A DNA stretch of 64,000 nucleotides from Massilia terrae (GTDB lineage: Bacteria; Pseudomonadota; Gammaproteobacteria; Burkholderiales; Burkholderiaceae_D). Shown one piece after another: positions 8,435 through 16,321 of this stretch. Position 1 is the first letter of the stretch. Each line of letters opens with the position of its first letter. The DNA is taken from positions 62,001-126,000 of the forward strand of contig NZ_JANUGU010000007.1 in the NCBI RefSeq assembly GCF_024753145.1. The letters are read 5' to 3'. The translations under genes were made by a program, and so were the position numbers. The notes under the pieces were generated by a model. It was given only the letters and a program-made list of their open reading frames with translations. It was not told the origin of the DNA and did no database searches.

Positions 8435-9527
8435 GCGTCCCCACCCGGCCTTCGCGCACGCGCACCCGCGGCGCCAGCGCGCACATCAGCTCATAGCCGA
8501 TGGTGCCGGCCGCATGCGCCACTTCGTCGATCGGCAGGCCGTCGCCCCACAGCGTGACCTTGCTGCCCACGCGCGCATTGGCCACCGGGGTCAGGTCGAC
8601 CGCCATCATGTCCATCGACACCCGGCCCACCAGTGCGGTGCGCACGCCGTCCACCACCACCGGGGTGCCGTGCGGCGCGTGGCGGGGGTAGCCGTCGGCA
8701 TAACCGCAGGCCACCACGCCGACCGTCATCGGGCCGGTGGCCTCGAAACGGCTACCGTAGCCGACCGTGTCGCCGGCATCGATGTGCTGGATGCCGATGA
8801 TCGCGGAAGTCAGCGTCATGGTCGGCAGCAGGCCGAATGCGGCCGCGCTCTTGCCGCCCGGGGTGCCGCCATACAGCATGATGCCGGGACGGACCCAGTC
8901 CGACTGCAGTTCGAGGTCGGAAGAATGCAGCACGCCGCCGGAATTGGACAGGCTGCGCTGCCCGGCCAGCCCTTCAGATCCCGACTTGAAGCGCCGCACC
9001 TGCTCGTGCATCGGCAGGCGCGGGTGCTCCAGTTCATCGGCGTTGGCGAAGTGGGTCATCATCGTGATCGAGCGGATGCCGGGGATCGCGGCCAGGCGCT
9101 GGTGCGCGGCAGCGTATTCGGCGGGCATGAAGCCCAGGCGGTTCATCCCGGTATTCATCTTCAGGTGGACATCGATCGGTCGATACAGCTTGGTATATTC
9201 AAGCATCTTGATCTGCTCGATGCAGTGGATGGCCGGGTTCAGCGCATGTTCGGCCAGCAGCGGGATGTCCGAGTCGTCAAAAAAGCCCTCCAGCAGCAGG
9301 ATCGGCTTGGTCCAGCCCAGTTCGCGCAAGCGGACCGCGTATTCCGTTTCGACCAGCGCCAGCCCGTCGGCCTGGGCAAAGCCGCGCATCCCGCGCTCCA
9401 GTCCGTGGCCATATGCATTAGCCTTGACCACGGCCCACACCTTCGACTGAGGGGAACAGGCGCGGGCGACGGACAGGTTGTGCTGCATGGCATCCAGGTG
9501 GATCGTGGCGCAAAGCGGGCGAGGCAT
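8427..9527 (-). CDS. alr: Alanine racemase
   Basis: A 366-residue fold-type III PLP enzyme that makes D-alanine for peptidoglycan. The PLP lysine is Lys35 in VVKANAYGHG, and the catalytic tyrosine is in VGYGSRF on the opposite face of the active site. The length is normal for Alr. It is the first gene of alr-radA and is divergent from lplT, with a 130-base promoter region between them. Confidence 0.96.
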   Translation of the reverse strand: MPRPLCATIHLDAMQHNLSVARACSPQSKVWAVVKANAYGHGLERGMRGFAQADGLALVETEYAVRLRELGWTKPILLLEGFFDDSDIPLLAEHALNPAIHCIEQIKMLEYTKLYRPIDVHLKMNTGMNRLGFMPAEYAAAHQRLAAIPGIRSITMMTHFANADELEHPRLPMHEQVRRFKSGSEGLAGQRSLSNSGGVLHSSDLELQSDWVRPGIMLYGGTPGGKSAAAFGLLPTMTLTSAIIGIQHIDAGDTVGYGSRFEATGPMTVGVVACGYADGYPRHAPHGTPVVVDGVRTALVGRVSMDMMAVDLTPVANARVGSKVTLWGDGLPIDEVAHAAGTIGYELMCALAPRVRVREGRVGTHG

Positions 9528-9657
9528 GACGGACTTTTTGAAGAGATAACGAGAATGTATATTTTACCGGACGCAGCACTTTCGGATGCCCGAATTCTTT
9601 GGGCATGGGGCCTTTCATGGTATAAAGCAACCCAGTCCAGTTTTTAGAACCTCCCGA

Positions 9658-10923
9658 ATGAACCGTGGTTTTTATACCATCATGGCGGCGCAGTTTTTTT
9701 CGTCGCTGGCAGATAACGCGCTTTTATTTGTTGCGATCGATCTGCTAACGTCGATGAAAGCCCCGGCTTCGCTGACTCCGCTCCTGAAGCTGTCCTTCGT
9801 GTTGTTCTACGTGCTGTTCGCCGCATTCCTGGGCGCCTTCGCCGACTCGCTGCCCAAGGGGCGCGTCATGTTCATCGCGAACCTGATCAAGGTCGTCGGT
9901 TGCTCGATGATCTTCCTGCACGTCCATCCCCTGGTCGCCAACGCGGTGGTCGGTTTTGGCGCAGCCGTGTACTCGCCCGCCAAGTACGGCATCCTGACCG
10001 AGCTGCTGCCGGCCGAAAAACTGGTGCTTGCCAATGGCTGGATCGAGGGCCTGACCGTGATGTCGATCATTCTCGGCACCGTAATGGGCGGCGTGCTGGT
10101 CGGCCCCGACGGCGGCACCTGGCTGGTCAACAACGTCGACGTGCCGATGATCGACACCGGCATCACTTCGCCGTACGAAGCCTCGCTGCTGGTGATCGTG
10201 GCCGTGTACGCGCTGGCGGCACTATTCAACCTGCGCATCCCGGACACCGGCGCGCGCTACCCGCACCAGGAAAAGAACCCGGCGCGCCTGATCGTCGATT
10301 TCGCCAACTGCTCGGCCACCCTGTGGAAGGACAAGCTGGGCCAGATCTCGCTGGCCGTGACTACCCTGTTCTGGGGCGCCGGCGCGACCCTGCAGTTCAT
10401 CGTGCTGAAATGGGCCGAGCGCTCGCTGCACATGAAGCTCGACAAAGCCAGTGGCCTGATCGGCGTGGTCGCCATCGGCGTGGCAGTCGGCGCGGCGATG
10501 TCGGCCAAGATGATCCCGCTGAAGAAATCGCTGTCGGTGATCCCGCTCGGGATCATCATGGGCCTGGTGGTCGCCAGCATGGCCCTGGTGCACTCGGTCG
10601 GCGTGGCCTACGTGCTGCTGTCGATCATCGGCTTCCTGTCGGGCTTCTTCGTGGTGCCGATGAATGCGATGCTGCAGCACCGTGGCTACGTGCTGATGAG
10701 CGCCGGTCACTCGATCGCGGTGCAGAACTTCAACGAGAACCTGTCGGTGCTGACCATGCTGGCGCTATACGCGATCATGATCACGCTGAATCTGAACCTC
10801 GACTTCATCATTGTGCTGTTCGGGCTCTCGCTGGCCGGCACCATGTACTTCATCATGCGCCGCCACAATGCGAACCAGGCGCAGCATGATTCGCTGGCCT
10901 TGATTGGCGAGCATAAGCACTAG
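9658..10923 (+). CDS. lplT: Lysophospholipid transporter LplT
   Basis: A 421-residue MFS protein with about 12 hydrophobic segments. It begins MNRGFYTIMAAQFFSSLADNA, typical of LplT. LplT flips lysophospholipids across the inner membrane for re-acylation. Here the acyltransferase partner (Aas) is not fused or adjacent. The ATG at 9658 is chosen because the conserved N terminus begins there; the ribosome binding site is weak. Confidence 0.9.
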   Translation: MNRGFYTIMAAQFFSSLADNALLFVAIDLLTSMKAPASLTPLLKLSFVLFYVLFAAFLGAFADSLPKGRVMFIANLIKVVGCSMIFLHVHPLVANAVVGFGAAVYSPAKYGILTELLPAEKLVLANGWIEGLTVMSIILGTVMGGVLVGPDGGTWLVNNVDVPMIDTGITSPYEASLLVIVAVYALAALFNLRIPDTGARYPHQEKNPARLIVDFANCSATLWKDKLGQISLAVTTLFWGAGATLQFIVLKWAERSLHMKLDKASGLIGVVAIGVAVGAAMSAKMIPLKKSLSVIPLGIIMGLVVASMALVHSVGVAYVLLSIIGFLSGFFVVPMNAMLQHRGYVLMSAGHSIAVQNFNENLSVLTMLALYAIMITLNLNLDFIIVLFGLSLAGTMYFIMRRHNANQAQHDSLALIGEHKH

Positions 10924-10946
10924 GCCCGCCACCTCGCGTTAGATTC

Positions 10947-11050
10947 CGTCATTCCCGCGAACGCGGGAATCCCATTTCCCCAGCGGGTGGCTACGTCAAC
11001 CGTGGTTGTCACGCAAGCAAAATGGGGTTCCCGCTTTCGCGGGAACAACG
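10947..11050. repeat. Inverted pair of REP-like palindromes (REPIN-like)
   Basis: Two copies of a 31-base element lie head to head. Positions 10947-10977 hold CGTCATTCCCGCG and its partner arm, followed by CCCATTT. Positions 11020-11050 hold the reverse complement of a close variant. About 42 bases separate them. Each copy contains a palindrome of its own (stems at 10951-10970 and 11027-11046). The layout matches a REP doublet in the convergent gap between lplT and yciH. Confidence 0.7.
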
Positions 11051-11053
11051 GTT

Positions 11054-11401
11054 TTAATTGAGCTTCGGAGCATGCCCGCGCTTCGTCAGCTCCTCCATGA
11101 TCAGGTCGCAGTGGTCGCCCTGCACTTCCAGCACGCCATCCTTAACCGTTCCGCCGGACCCGCACGCCGTGCGCAATTGCTTGCCCAGCAAAGCCAGAGC
11201 AAGTGGATCGAGCGCCAATCCCTTCACCAGCGTCACCGTCTTGCCGCCCCGGCCCTTCGTCTGGCGCGACACCTTGACGATGCCGTCCCCCACGGGCACC
11301 GTCCTGGCCTGGCACGCACACGCCGCAATGGGACGCCGGCATGCGGGACACATACGCCCGCCATCAGTGGAATACACAAGGCCGCTACTGCTATTTTTCA
11401 T
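11054..11401 (-). CDS. yciH: SUI1/eIF1-family translation factor YciH
   Basis: A 115-residue protein. A short N-terminal segment has three cysteines (CPACRRPIAACAC). The eIF1/SUI1 domain follows, with KGRGGKTVTLVKGL and the C-terminal TACGSGGTVKDGVLEVQGDH motif. Bacterial YciH can help proofread initiation, but its role is poorly settled. The ATG at 11399-11401 has GGATGTGAG upstream. An upstream in-frame extension to 11521 lacks conserved residues and is rejected. Confidence 0.9.
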   Translation of the reverse strand: MKNSSSGLVYSTDGGRMCPACRRPIAACACQARTVPVGDGIVKVSRQTKGRGGKTVTLVKGLALDPLALALLGKQLRTACGSGGTVKDGVLEVQGDHCDLIMEELTKRGHAPKLN

Positions 11402-11447
11402 GCTCACATCCAATAAGGCGAACGCCTGACGCAAAAATCGCCCAGCT

Positions 11448-12407
11448 TTAAGTTCCAGAAATTTGCGGCGCCCTGCGTGCCGCCGCCCTGTCCCGCCAAT
11501 CGTTCGGCACGATAAACCCACGTTCCATTTCCTCGAACAGCCCTGGCTCCTCGCGCACCATCGACACCAGCACCGGCGAGGGATTGGTGTCGAACTGCGC
11601 TTCGAGTTCGGCGTGCAGCTCAGCGCGATTGAGGATCCAGCTCGCCGAGCGCGCGCGGAACGGCGGCAGCCATTGCAGCTTCGGCAGCATCAGGAAGGCA
11701 TCCCCGCTGAGCTGCTCGATCTCGTCCAGCGAACACCAGAAGCCGCGGCAGTGCTGCGCCGAGATGCCTGAAATCGACGGCCACGTCCCCAGCGGATAGA
11801 AGAGCCAGCCCTTGACCAGCGCGTGCGCGGCTGTCACCGGCCGTGGCAGCACCGCCTGCGCCGCGGGATGCGATCCCAGCGCCAGCTGCTGCTCGACGAT
11901 CTTGCGCATCTTCTTGCCAAGGCTGTCGGCCAGGTTCGGCCCGACCAGCTCATCGAAGCGGTTCGCCGCCTGGCCTTCCAGCAGATAGAACTTGGTCGCG
12001 AACTCGATGTGTTCGAGGCCGCCGTCGCCCGTATCGAGCAGGAAGTCGAACTCGCCGACCGTGTCGTTGCGCGCGGCGCGCACCTGCAGGCCATGCGCAA
12101 CCAGCTGGCCGCGCTCCTGAAAATAGAAGGCCATCAGCTTTTCCGCATACAGCCCAAGCCGCGTGTACATGCGGTTGCCCAGCGCCGCATCGAGCGCCGT
12201 CGGATCGTAGTCGACGTCGGCCAGCCATTGCGCCACTGCGGGCGTCATGGGCCCCAGCGTGCCGACCTTGCCGTGCCAACCGGGGTCGTTCGGATCGAGC
12301 AGGTCCGGTGCATCGAGCAGCCAGGCCAGCGCACGCACCCGCGCGCGCCGCAGATGGCCCCAGCGGCGATGGAATTGCGCCTGGTAGGTGTCAGCCGGAT
12401 CGCGCAC
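11448..12407 (-). CDS. DUF1853 family protein
   Basis: A 319-residue protein resembling the DUF1853 family, whose function is unknown. Visible conserved blocks are LGLYAEKLMAFYFQ, EFDFLL, HIEFATKFYL and FRARSASWILNR. The E-D-E-K pattern with FDFLL is reminiscent of PD-(D/E)XK nuclease folds, which is only a suggestion. The start is probably the GTG at 12405-12407, after GAGGGCGGCCC and 17 bases inside the preceding gene. The 3' end lies 46 bases before yciH in the same direction. Confidence 0.75.
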   Translation of the reverse strand: MRDPADTYQAQFHRRWGHLRRARVRALAWLLDAPDLLDPNDPGWHGKVGTLGPMTPAVAQWLADVDYDPTALDAALGNRMYTRLGLYAEKLMAFYFQERGQLVAHGLQVRAARNDTVGEFDFLLDTGDGGLEHIEFATKFYLLEGQAANRFDELVGPNLADSLGKKMRKIVEQQLALGSHPAAQAVLPRPVTAAHALVKGWLFYPLGTWPSISGISAQHCRGFWCSLDEIEQLSGDAFLMLPKLQWLPPFRARSASWILNRAELHAELEAQFDTNPSPVLVSMVREEPGLFEEMERGFIVPNDWRDRAAARRAPQISGT

Positions 12408-13194
12408 GGGCCGCCCTCGCCCTGCACAGATCGGCCCAGGCCAGCGCCTTGTCGGCGCCGCGGCGCAGCAGTTCGCCGGGGTGCAGCGTGGCGACCAGCG
12501 GCACGCCCGCGAACTCGTGGACGCTGCCGCGGCTGCCCGCCAGCGGCTCGGACAGCGGCTGCCCGAGCAGGCCGTTGGCCGCGATCTGTCCCAGCGTGAG
12601 CACGGTGCCCGCACCACTCAGAACCAGTTCGCGTTCGAGATACGGACGGCAGGCCGCCGCTTCTTCCGCGGTGGGCGCGCGGTCGCCGCCCTTGGCGCTC
12701 AGCGGGCGGCACTTGACCAGGTTGGCGACGTAGACGTCGGCCGCGCGCGAGGCGCCGATCGCGGCGAGCATATTGTCGAGCAGCTTGCCGTTGTCACCGG
12801 CCAGCGGGGCGCCGGCTTCCTCGTCGGCTGCCGTGCTGGCGCCGGCGGCGACGAACCAGACCGCACGCTGCGCGCCCGCGCCGAACACCGGCTTGCGGCC
12901 ATCCTTGGAGCAGGCGCCGCAGCGGGTGCAGCTGGCGACAGCGGCGCGCAGCTGATCCCAGTCCATGCTGGCGACGTCGGCGGCTTCCGGTTCGGCGGGT
13001 GCCGCTTCCGCCCGCGGCGCCGGCGCGGCCAATGCCGATGCGGACTGCGCCACGCGCGATTCCAAGCGCGCCGCCGGCTCGGCGATTGGGGCATCGGCCG
13101 GCGCCGCCTCCGTCGCCTCCACCGGCACCTCCCGCAAGGTCCACAGCGGCCCGATGCCCATCTCGGCCAGGAAGGCCGCGTCGCGCGCGTTCAT
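12391..13194 (-). CDS. Family 4-like uracil-DNA glycosylase homologue with altered catalytic motif
   Basis: A 267-residue protein. Residues 1-75 are Ala/Pro-rich and variable. The rest resembles the Fe-S family 4 glycosylases: four cysteines (CTRC, then KCRPL and ACRPY) that would hold a 4Fe-4S cluster, GKLLDNML, and HPGELLR near the end. The usual GEAPG motif at the start of the catalytic domain reads AAGAS here (FVAAGASTAADEEAG), so the key glutamate is missing. It may be catalytically weak or have another role. The ATG overlaps the rimI stop by 4 bases. Confidence 0.82.
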   Translation of the reverse strand: MNARDAAFLAEMGIGPLWTLREVPVEATEAAPADAPIAEPAARLESRVAQSASALAAPAPRAEAAPAEPEAADVASMDWDQLRAAVASCTRCGACSKDGRKPVFGAGAQRAVWFVAAGASTAADEEAGAPLAGDNGKLLDNMLAAIGASRAADVYVANLVKCRPLSAKGGDRAPTAEEAAACRPYLERELVLSGAGTVLTLGQIAANGLLGQPLSEPLAGSRGSVHEFAGVPLVATLHPGELLRRGADKALAWADLCRARAARARSG

Positions 13195-13658
13195 AGTTCC
13201 AGCCTCATCACGATGGCATCCTCGCGCTGGCCTTCATGCGCGGGATAGTAGCCCTTGCGGCGCCCGATTTCGATGAATCCGTACTGCCGGTAGACCTGCA
13301 GCGCGCGCTCATTGGTGGGGCGCACTTCGAGCAGGATCGAACGCATGCCGTGCTCGCGCGCGCGCAGCGACGCCTTGTCGAGCAGCCAGCGGCCCAGGCC
13401 CTCGCCCTGCCGCTCGCCCGCCACCGCCACGTCCAGCAAATGCGCCTCGTCGATCGCGTACAGCAGCAGGAAGTAGCCGGCCAGGTCGCCCAGCGGGTCG
13501 CGCACGACCCAGGCGTCGTAGCCGCTGGCGATCGAGTCCATGAAGTTCGCGCGCGACCACGGGTGGGGGAACACGCTGTCTTCGAGCGCGCTCACCTCGT
13601 CGACGTCGGCGAGCGTCATCGGCGCGAAATCGAGGAGGTCGTGGACGCTGCTCATCAC
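13191..13658 (-). CDS. rimI: Ribosomal protein S18 alanine N-acetyltransferase RimI
   Basis: A 155-residue GNAT acetyltransferase with acetyl-CoA loop ERQGEGLGRWLL and C-terminal NERALQVYRQYGFIEIGRRKGYY, the RimI signature. It overlaps tsaB upstream and the glycosylase gene downstream, each by 4 bases (ATGA). The tsaB-rimI pairing is common in proteobacteria and supports the call. Two consecutive ATG codons open the frame; either could be used. Confidence 0.93.
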   Translation of the reverse strand: MMSSVHDLLDFAPMTLADVDEVSALEDSVFPHPWSRANFMDSIASGYDAWVVRDPLGDLAGYFLLLYAIDEAHLLDVAVAGERQGEGLGRWLLDKASLRAREHGMRSILLEVRPTNERALQVYRQYGFIEIGRRKGYYPAHEGQREDAIVMRLEL

Positions 13659-14362
13659 GCTTCGCCCTTGGCCGCGTTGATGGCCTGCCGCTCGGCGTAG
13701 GTGTAGGCCACCTTGTTCCGCAAGTACAGCGGCTGCGCCTGGTCCGCCGGCACGGCCTGCCCGGCCGCGAGCGCGGCCACGGCCAGCACGGCGAGTTCGC
13801 GCGCGTGCGGCACGATGCCGGCGTCGGCGCCAGCCGCGAAAGCCTTCCCTGCGAACTGTTCGGCGTAGGCCGCGAAGCCGTTGCCACAGGCCGCCAGGCC
13901 GTCAACCAGCTGCGGCGCGACGGCGTCCGGGCTGCCCAGCGCCGGCGGGCACACCACCTGCCAGCCATCGTCGAACCGGTACTGCGCCCAGTAGACCTCG
14001 CCCATGCGCGCGTCCAGCACGGCCAGCACGTCGGATGCGCCGGTGCGCTCGCGACAGGCTTGGGCCATCGCTTCCAGCGTCACCAGCGGCAGCACGGGAA
14101 GGTCGGCCCCGAAAGCCAGACCCTGCGCCACGCCGCAGGCGGTGCGCACGCCGGTGAACGAACCCGGCCCGGCGCCGAACGCGACGGCGTCGCAGTCGGC
14201 CAGTGCGATGCCGGCTTCCTTCAGTAATTCCTGCACCATCGGCAGCACGGATTGCGAATGGGTGCGCACGCCGGAGGACTCGCGAAAAGCCAGGCGCGCG
14301 CCGGCCAGTAGCGCGCAGGACGCCAACTCGGACGACGTTTCGATAGCAAGAATGATAGGCAT
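13655..14362 (-). CDS. tsaB: tRNA threonylcarbamoyladenosine biosynthesis protein TsaB
   Basis: A 235-residue ASKHA-fold protein. It begins MPIILAIETSSELASCALL, with HSQSVLPMVQELL and GPGSFTGVRTACGVAQGLA, both TsaB hallmarks. TsaB partners TsaD and TsaE to make the t6A modification of tRNA. It is the first gene of the tsaB-rimI-glycosylase-DUF1853 unit, read away from the thioredoxin-like gene. Confidence 0.95.
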   Translation of the reverse strand: MPIILAIETSSELASCALLAGARLAFRESSGVRTHSQSVLPMVQELLKEAGIALADCDAVAFGAGPGSFTGVRTACGVAQGLAFGADLPVLPLVTLEAMAQACRERTGASDVLAVLDARMGEVYWAQYRFDDGWQVVCPPALGSPDAVAPQLVDGLAACGNGFAAYAEQFAGKAFAAGADAGIVPHARELAVLAVAALAAGQAVPADQAQPLYLRNKVAYTYAERQAINAAKGEA

Positions 14363-14442
14363 CCCTTATTTTAACCCGGCGCCGGGCCGACGATCCATGC
14401 TCGGCCGTGCCGGCAAATGCGCGCCGATGTAGAATGCGGCCC

Positions 14443-14868
14443 ATGCACAGCATCACTCTCGAGCTTGATAACCGCGACAAGGTCGCCGCCGCCCTGGCTG
14501 GCGAGCGGCTGATCGTGGCCTGCCTGTGTGCCGCCTGGTGCGGCACCTGCGGCTCCTACCGCGCCGCCTTCGAAGCGCTGGCCGCGCGCCATCCGGAACA
14601 TGCCTTCGTCTGGATCGACATCGAGGACCAGGCCGATGTGGTGGGCGACCTCGATGTCGAGAACTTCCCCACCCTGCTGCTGCAGCGCGGCGAGACCGTG
14701 GCCTTTTTCGGCACCGTGCTGCCCGATCCGCACGTGGCCGAGCGCATGATCCAGGCCCAGGCCGACCACAGCGAAGCCGAACTGGCGCGGCTGGCGCAGT
14801 CGAGCGAGGAGCGGCGCCAATGGCAACGCGAGGCCAACCTGCGCGCGCTGCTGCGCGACGCCGGCTGA
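14443..14868 (+). CDS. Thioredoxin-fold protein
   Basis: A 141-residue soluble protein with a thioredoxin fold. The active site is AAWCGTCGSYRAAF, so the CxxC pair is present at about residues 32-35. A cis-proline loop, ENFPTLLL, is visible. The C-terminal 40 residues are helical and charged. It has no signal peptide, so it acts in the cytoplasm. It could reduce protein disulfides, but the substrate is unknown. The ATG at 14443 is preferred over the in-frame ATG at 14407 because the fold starts there. Confidence 0.8.
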   Translation: MHSITLELDNRDKVAAALAGERLIVACLCAAWCGTCGSYRAAFEALAARHPEHAFVWIDIEDQADVVGDLDVENFPTLLLQRGETVAFFGTVLPDPHVAERMIQAQADHSEAELARLAQSSEERRQWQREANLRALLRDAG

Positions 14869-14929
14869 AGCTGCCGCAAAGGCGTGCAATTCCGGTATCA
14901 TCCGGCAGGTCAGCCTACCCAACAATAAC

Positions 14930-15886
14930 GTGACAAACTCCACCGAGACCGACTCGCCACTGGCGTCGCGCGCCCTGAACCTCCTCGACTGCGGGGTCAT
15001 CGTGGTGGACGCGAACCACGAGATCATGGTCTGGAACGCCTGGCTGGCGCCGCGTTCCGGCCGCTCCGCGGCGCGCGTGCGCAAGCAATCGCTGTTCGAT
15101 GTCTTCCCCACGCTGCGCGGTTCGCGGGTCGAGGCCGCGGTGCTGGCGGCGCTGGCCGACAATACCGCCACCGCCATCCCGCTGTCCGACAACCGTACGC
15201 CCTTCCCGCTGCGCCAGGCCGGCAGCTTCGACGGCGCGCCAATCGACCAGTCGGTCGCGGTCACGCCCTTCGACGAGGACGGCGAACGTTACTGCCTGAT
15301 CGAGATCCGCGACATCAGCGGCGCCATGGACCGCGAGCGCCGCCTGCTGGACCATGCGGAATCGCTGCGCGCCCGCTCCTACGTGGATGGCCTGACCGGT
15401 ATCGCCAACCGCCGCTATTTCGACGTCGCCATCGACCGCGAGCTGCGGCGCGCCCAGCGCCACGACCGCGAGCTGTCGCTGCTCCTCATCGATATCGATT
15501 CCTTCAAGGCCTACAACGACCACTTCGGCCACCAGCAGGGCGACACCTGCCTGACCGCGGTGGCGCAGGCACTGGCCGGGCAGCTCAAGCGCCCGGCGGA
15601 CGTGGCGGCGCGCTATGGCGGCGAGGAGTTCGCGGCGATCCTGCCCGACACCACCGCGGAACAGGCGCGCGGCGTGGCCAACGCCATCCGCGAACATGTC
15701 GCCTCACTCGGCATTCCCCACGCCCCGGCTGCCGGCCGGCCATGCGTCACGCTCAGCATCGGCGTGGCCAGCTTCAGCAAGGAGCGGCTGAACGAGACGG
15801 CGGTATTGATCGAAGCGGCGGACAAGGCGCTGTACGCAGCCAAGCACAATGGCCGCAACCTGGTGGTGGTCGACGGCGAGGGCTAG
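14930..15886 (+). CDS. Diguanylate cyclase with N-terminal PAS domain
   Basis: A 318-residue cytoplasmic protein. A PAS sensor covers about residues 10-135 and a GGDEF domain about 150-315. The active site reads RYGGEEF. An RxxD inhibitory site (RPAD) lies exactly five residues before it, so product inhibition is expected. LTGIANRRYFD and the metal-binding IDIDSFKAYND are intact, so the enzyme should make cyclic-di-GMP. The start is GTG at 14930; no good ribosome binding site is visible. It may be co-transcribed with the thioredoxin-like gene 61 bases upstream. Confidence 0.92.
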   Translation: MTNSTETDSPLASRALNLLDCGVIVVDANHEIMVWNAWLAPRSGRSAARVRKQSLFDVFPTLRGSRVEAAVLAALADNTATAIPLSDNRTPFPLRQAGSFDGAPIDQSVAVTPFDEDGERYCLIEIRDISGAMDRERRLLDHAESLRARSYVDGLTGIANRRYFDVAIDRELRRAQRHDRELSLLLIDIDSFKAYNDHFGHQQGDTCLTAVAQALAGQLKRPADVAARYGGEEFAAILPDTTAEQARGVANAIREHVASLGIPHAPAAGRPCVTLSIGVASFSKERLNETAVLIEAADKALYAAKHNGRNLVVVDGEG

Positions 15887-16064
15887 CAGGCTACAAGCGC
15901 GCAGTCCACAGTCAGGCGCAGCCGCTGCATCGTCAGGGCCGAGCTTGCAGGGCTGAGCTTGCTTCCGATGTCGCTTGGCGATCCGGCCTAGCGGCGTGTA
16001 GATGGGCCAGGTCTTCGACATCCCTGCCGTATTTCGTCTCAAATCCCTGCGCGCACTGTCTAAT

Positions 16065-16140
16065 CCTGTCGATTTCTGTCGATTCCTGCGATCTACCATG
16101 TGCTCGTTCGAAAATAGACAGGAACCGACAAAAACAGACA
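16065..16140. repeat. Imperfect long inverted repeat
   Basis: Left arm 16065-16088 (CCTGTCGATTTCTGTCGATT onwards) and right arm 16119-16140 (CAGGAACCGACAAAAACAGA onwards) are reverse complements with about four mismatches. They are separated by 30 bases. Each arm itself holds a TGTCGATT-like or GACA-like direct repeat. It lies in the 435-base gap between the cyclase and acyltransferase genes (15887-16321), where I see no credible gene. Confidence 0.5.
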
Positions 16141-16260
16141 AGATGCGCCACCGAGTGCAAGCAAGGCGCTGCATCGGAGTTTTTGAGAAGGTCATGCATA
16201 CCGCCCCGCGCCGGGGATGAATTGACGGCATGTAGCAAGCGGCCCGCAAGACGGCAGGCG

Positions 16261-16320
16261 ATGTCGCCGCCCTCAATGTCGCCGCCCTCAATGTCGCCGC
16301 CCTCGATGTCGCCGCCCTCA
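16261..16320. repeat. Four tandem copies of a 15-base unit
   Basis: Exactly four head-to-tail copies of ATGTCGCCGCCCTCA; the third ends in G. The array abuts the stop codon of the acyltransferase gene. Because the unit is 15 bases, changes in copy number keep frame. On the minus strand, in another frame, it would read as repeats of Glu-Gly-Gly-Asp-Ile. Confidence 0.95.
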
Positions 16321-16321
16321 A

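Noticed and set aside
16261-16320. CRISPR array
   Set aside because: Units are 15 bases with no spacers; it is a simple tandem repeat. No cas genes are in the window.
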